Virus record (IMG/VR): IMGVR_UViG_3300037485_000429
Coordinates: 1 to 28,243 of that record
Length of the DNA: 28,243 nt
From: a virus
Direction: 5' to 3' (one strand)
The position numbers were made by a program, and so were the translations under genes. The notes beneath the pieces are model-generated. The model was not told the origin of the DNA and did not search any database. It was given only the letters and a program-made list of their open reading frames with translations. Positions 28,005 through 28,243 of this stretch are shown here, piece after piece; the first letter of the stretch is position 1, and each line of letters opens with the position of its first letter.

Positions 28005-28243
28005 ATGAAACATAGATTTAATTACGAATGGACTTTAGCAGATGCAAAGTTTACAAAAGATAAAGGCAAAGTATTTAGTTGCTTTGCTTGTGGCGGTGGT
28101 TCAACTATGGGTTACAAATTAGCAGGTTTTGATGTATTAGGGTGCAATGAGATTGACCCAAAAATGATTGAAGCATACAAAGCCAACCATAACCCAAAGT
28201 ATGCTTATTTAGAGCCTATACAAACATTTAAACTGCGTAAAGA
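28005..28243 (+). CDS. Cytosine-5 DNA methyltransferase, N-terminal part (cut by window end)
   Basis: The first 79 codons are present. After a polar start MKHRFNYEWTLADAKFTKDK comes motif I of C5 methyltransferases, VFSCFACGGGSTMGYKLAGF, which binds S-adenosylmethionine. The segment DVLGCNEIDPKMIEAYKANH with the acidic ribose-binding residue in NEID follows. The Gly-rich loop CGGGS is the form common in Bacteroidota phages. Catalytic motif IV would lie beyond the window. The composition is AT-rich and CG-poor compared with most genes here, and the attC-like site lies between it and the replication operon, so it may have arrived as a separate unit. Confidence 0.82.
   Translation, partial: MKHRFNYEWTLADAKFTKDKGKVFSCFACGGGSTMGYKLAGFDVLGCNEIDPKMIEAYKANHNPKYAYLEPIQTFKLRK

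Noticed and set aside
1-28243. CRISPR array or tRNA genes
   Set aside because: No regularly spaced direct repeats and no T-loop plus cloverleaf pattern were noticed on either strand; a tRNA search program could still find an unusual one.

Overview
The window is a large part of the genome of a tailed double-stranded DNA phage of siphovirus type whose host is very probably a member of the Bacteroidota (Flavobacterium-like). The evidence is the set of virion proteins, the A-rich leaders in place of strong Shine-Dalgarno sequences, and three promoters of the Bacteroidota form TTG-N19-TAYATTTG. No integrase, repressor module or tRNA gene was seen, so lifestyle is open. The right end cuts a gene, so the genome continues.

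Layout. (1) 1-1860, plus strand: a tiny membrane protein, terminase large subunit, a small unknown gene and a ribbon-helix-helix-like gene, ending in a terminator inside the convergent neighbour. (2) 21616 down to 1823, minus strand, one almost gapless late operon. In transcription order it holds a beta-type DNA methyltransferase, small genes including a possible terminase small subunit, tail assembly chaperones with a probable -1 frameshift on a 9-T run, and a fusion of a tail-terminator-like domain to a fibre. Tail proteins, tape measure, prohead protease, scaffold-like protein, major capsid protein, a tail-tube-like protein, portal and connector follow. Last is a lysis cluster (lysozyme, two small membrane proteins, metallophosphoesterase, spanin-like protein). 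(3) 21617-22151: the only long gene-free stretch. A promoter fires into about 415 bases that fold into many nested helices starting with a pseudoknot. I read this as a structured noncoding RNA or very long leader, and it is the most interesting item here. (4) 22152-22379: one small plus-strand gene. (5) 23698 down to 22376, minus strand: VRR-type nuclease, sigma-like factor, Cys-rich protein. (6) 23809-27849, plus strand: early/replication operon of many small overlapping genes, an SSB-like protein and a DnaA-domain-IV-like protein. (7) 27846-27942: a long imperfect hairpin with the layout of an integron attC site, overlapping the stop codon of the previous gene and followed by a cytosine-5 methyltransferase cut by the window end.

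How the parts may work together (inference): the early operon supplies DNA binding and replication initiation; the sigma-like factor may switch transcription to the late operon; two methyltransferases may protect phage DNA; the late operon builds capsid and tail and lyses the cell. Small genes missed by length cut-offs were read by hand at 19, 4293, 9372, 16737, 19892, 24047, 24241, 24351 and 24488. Family names come from motif recognition only; no database search was possible.
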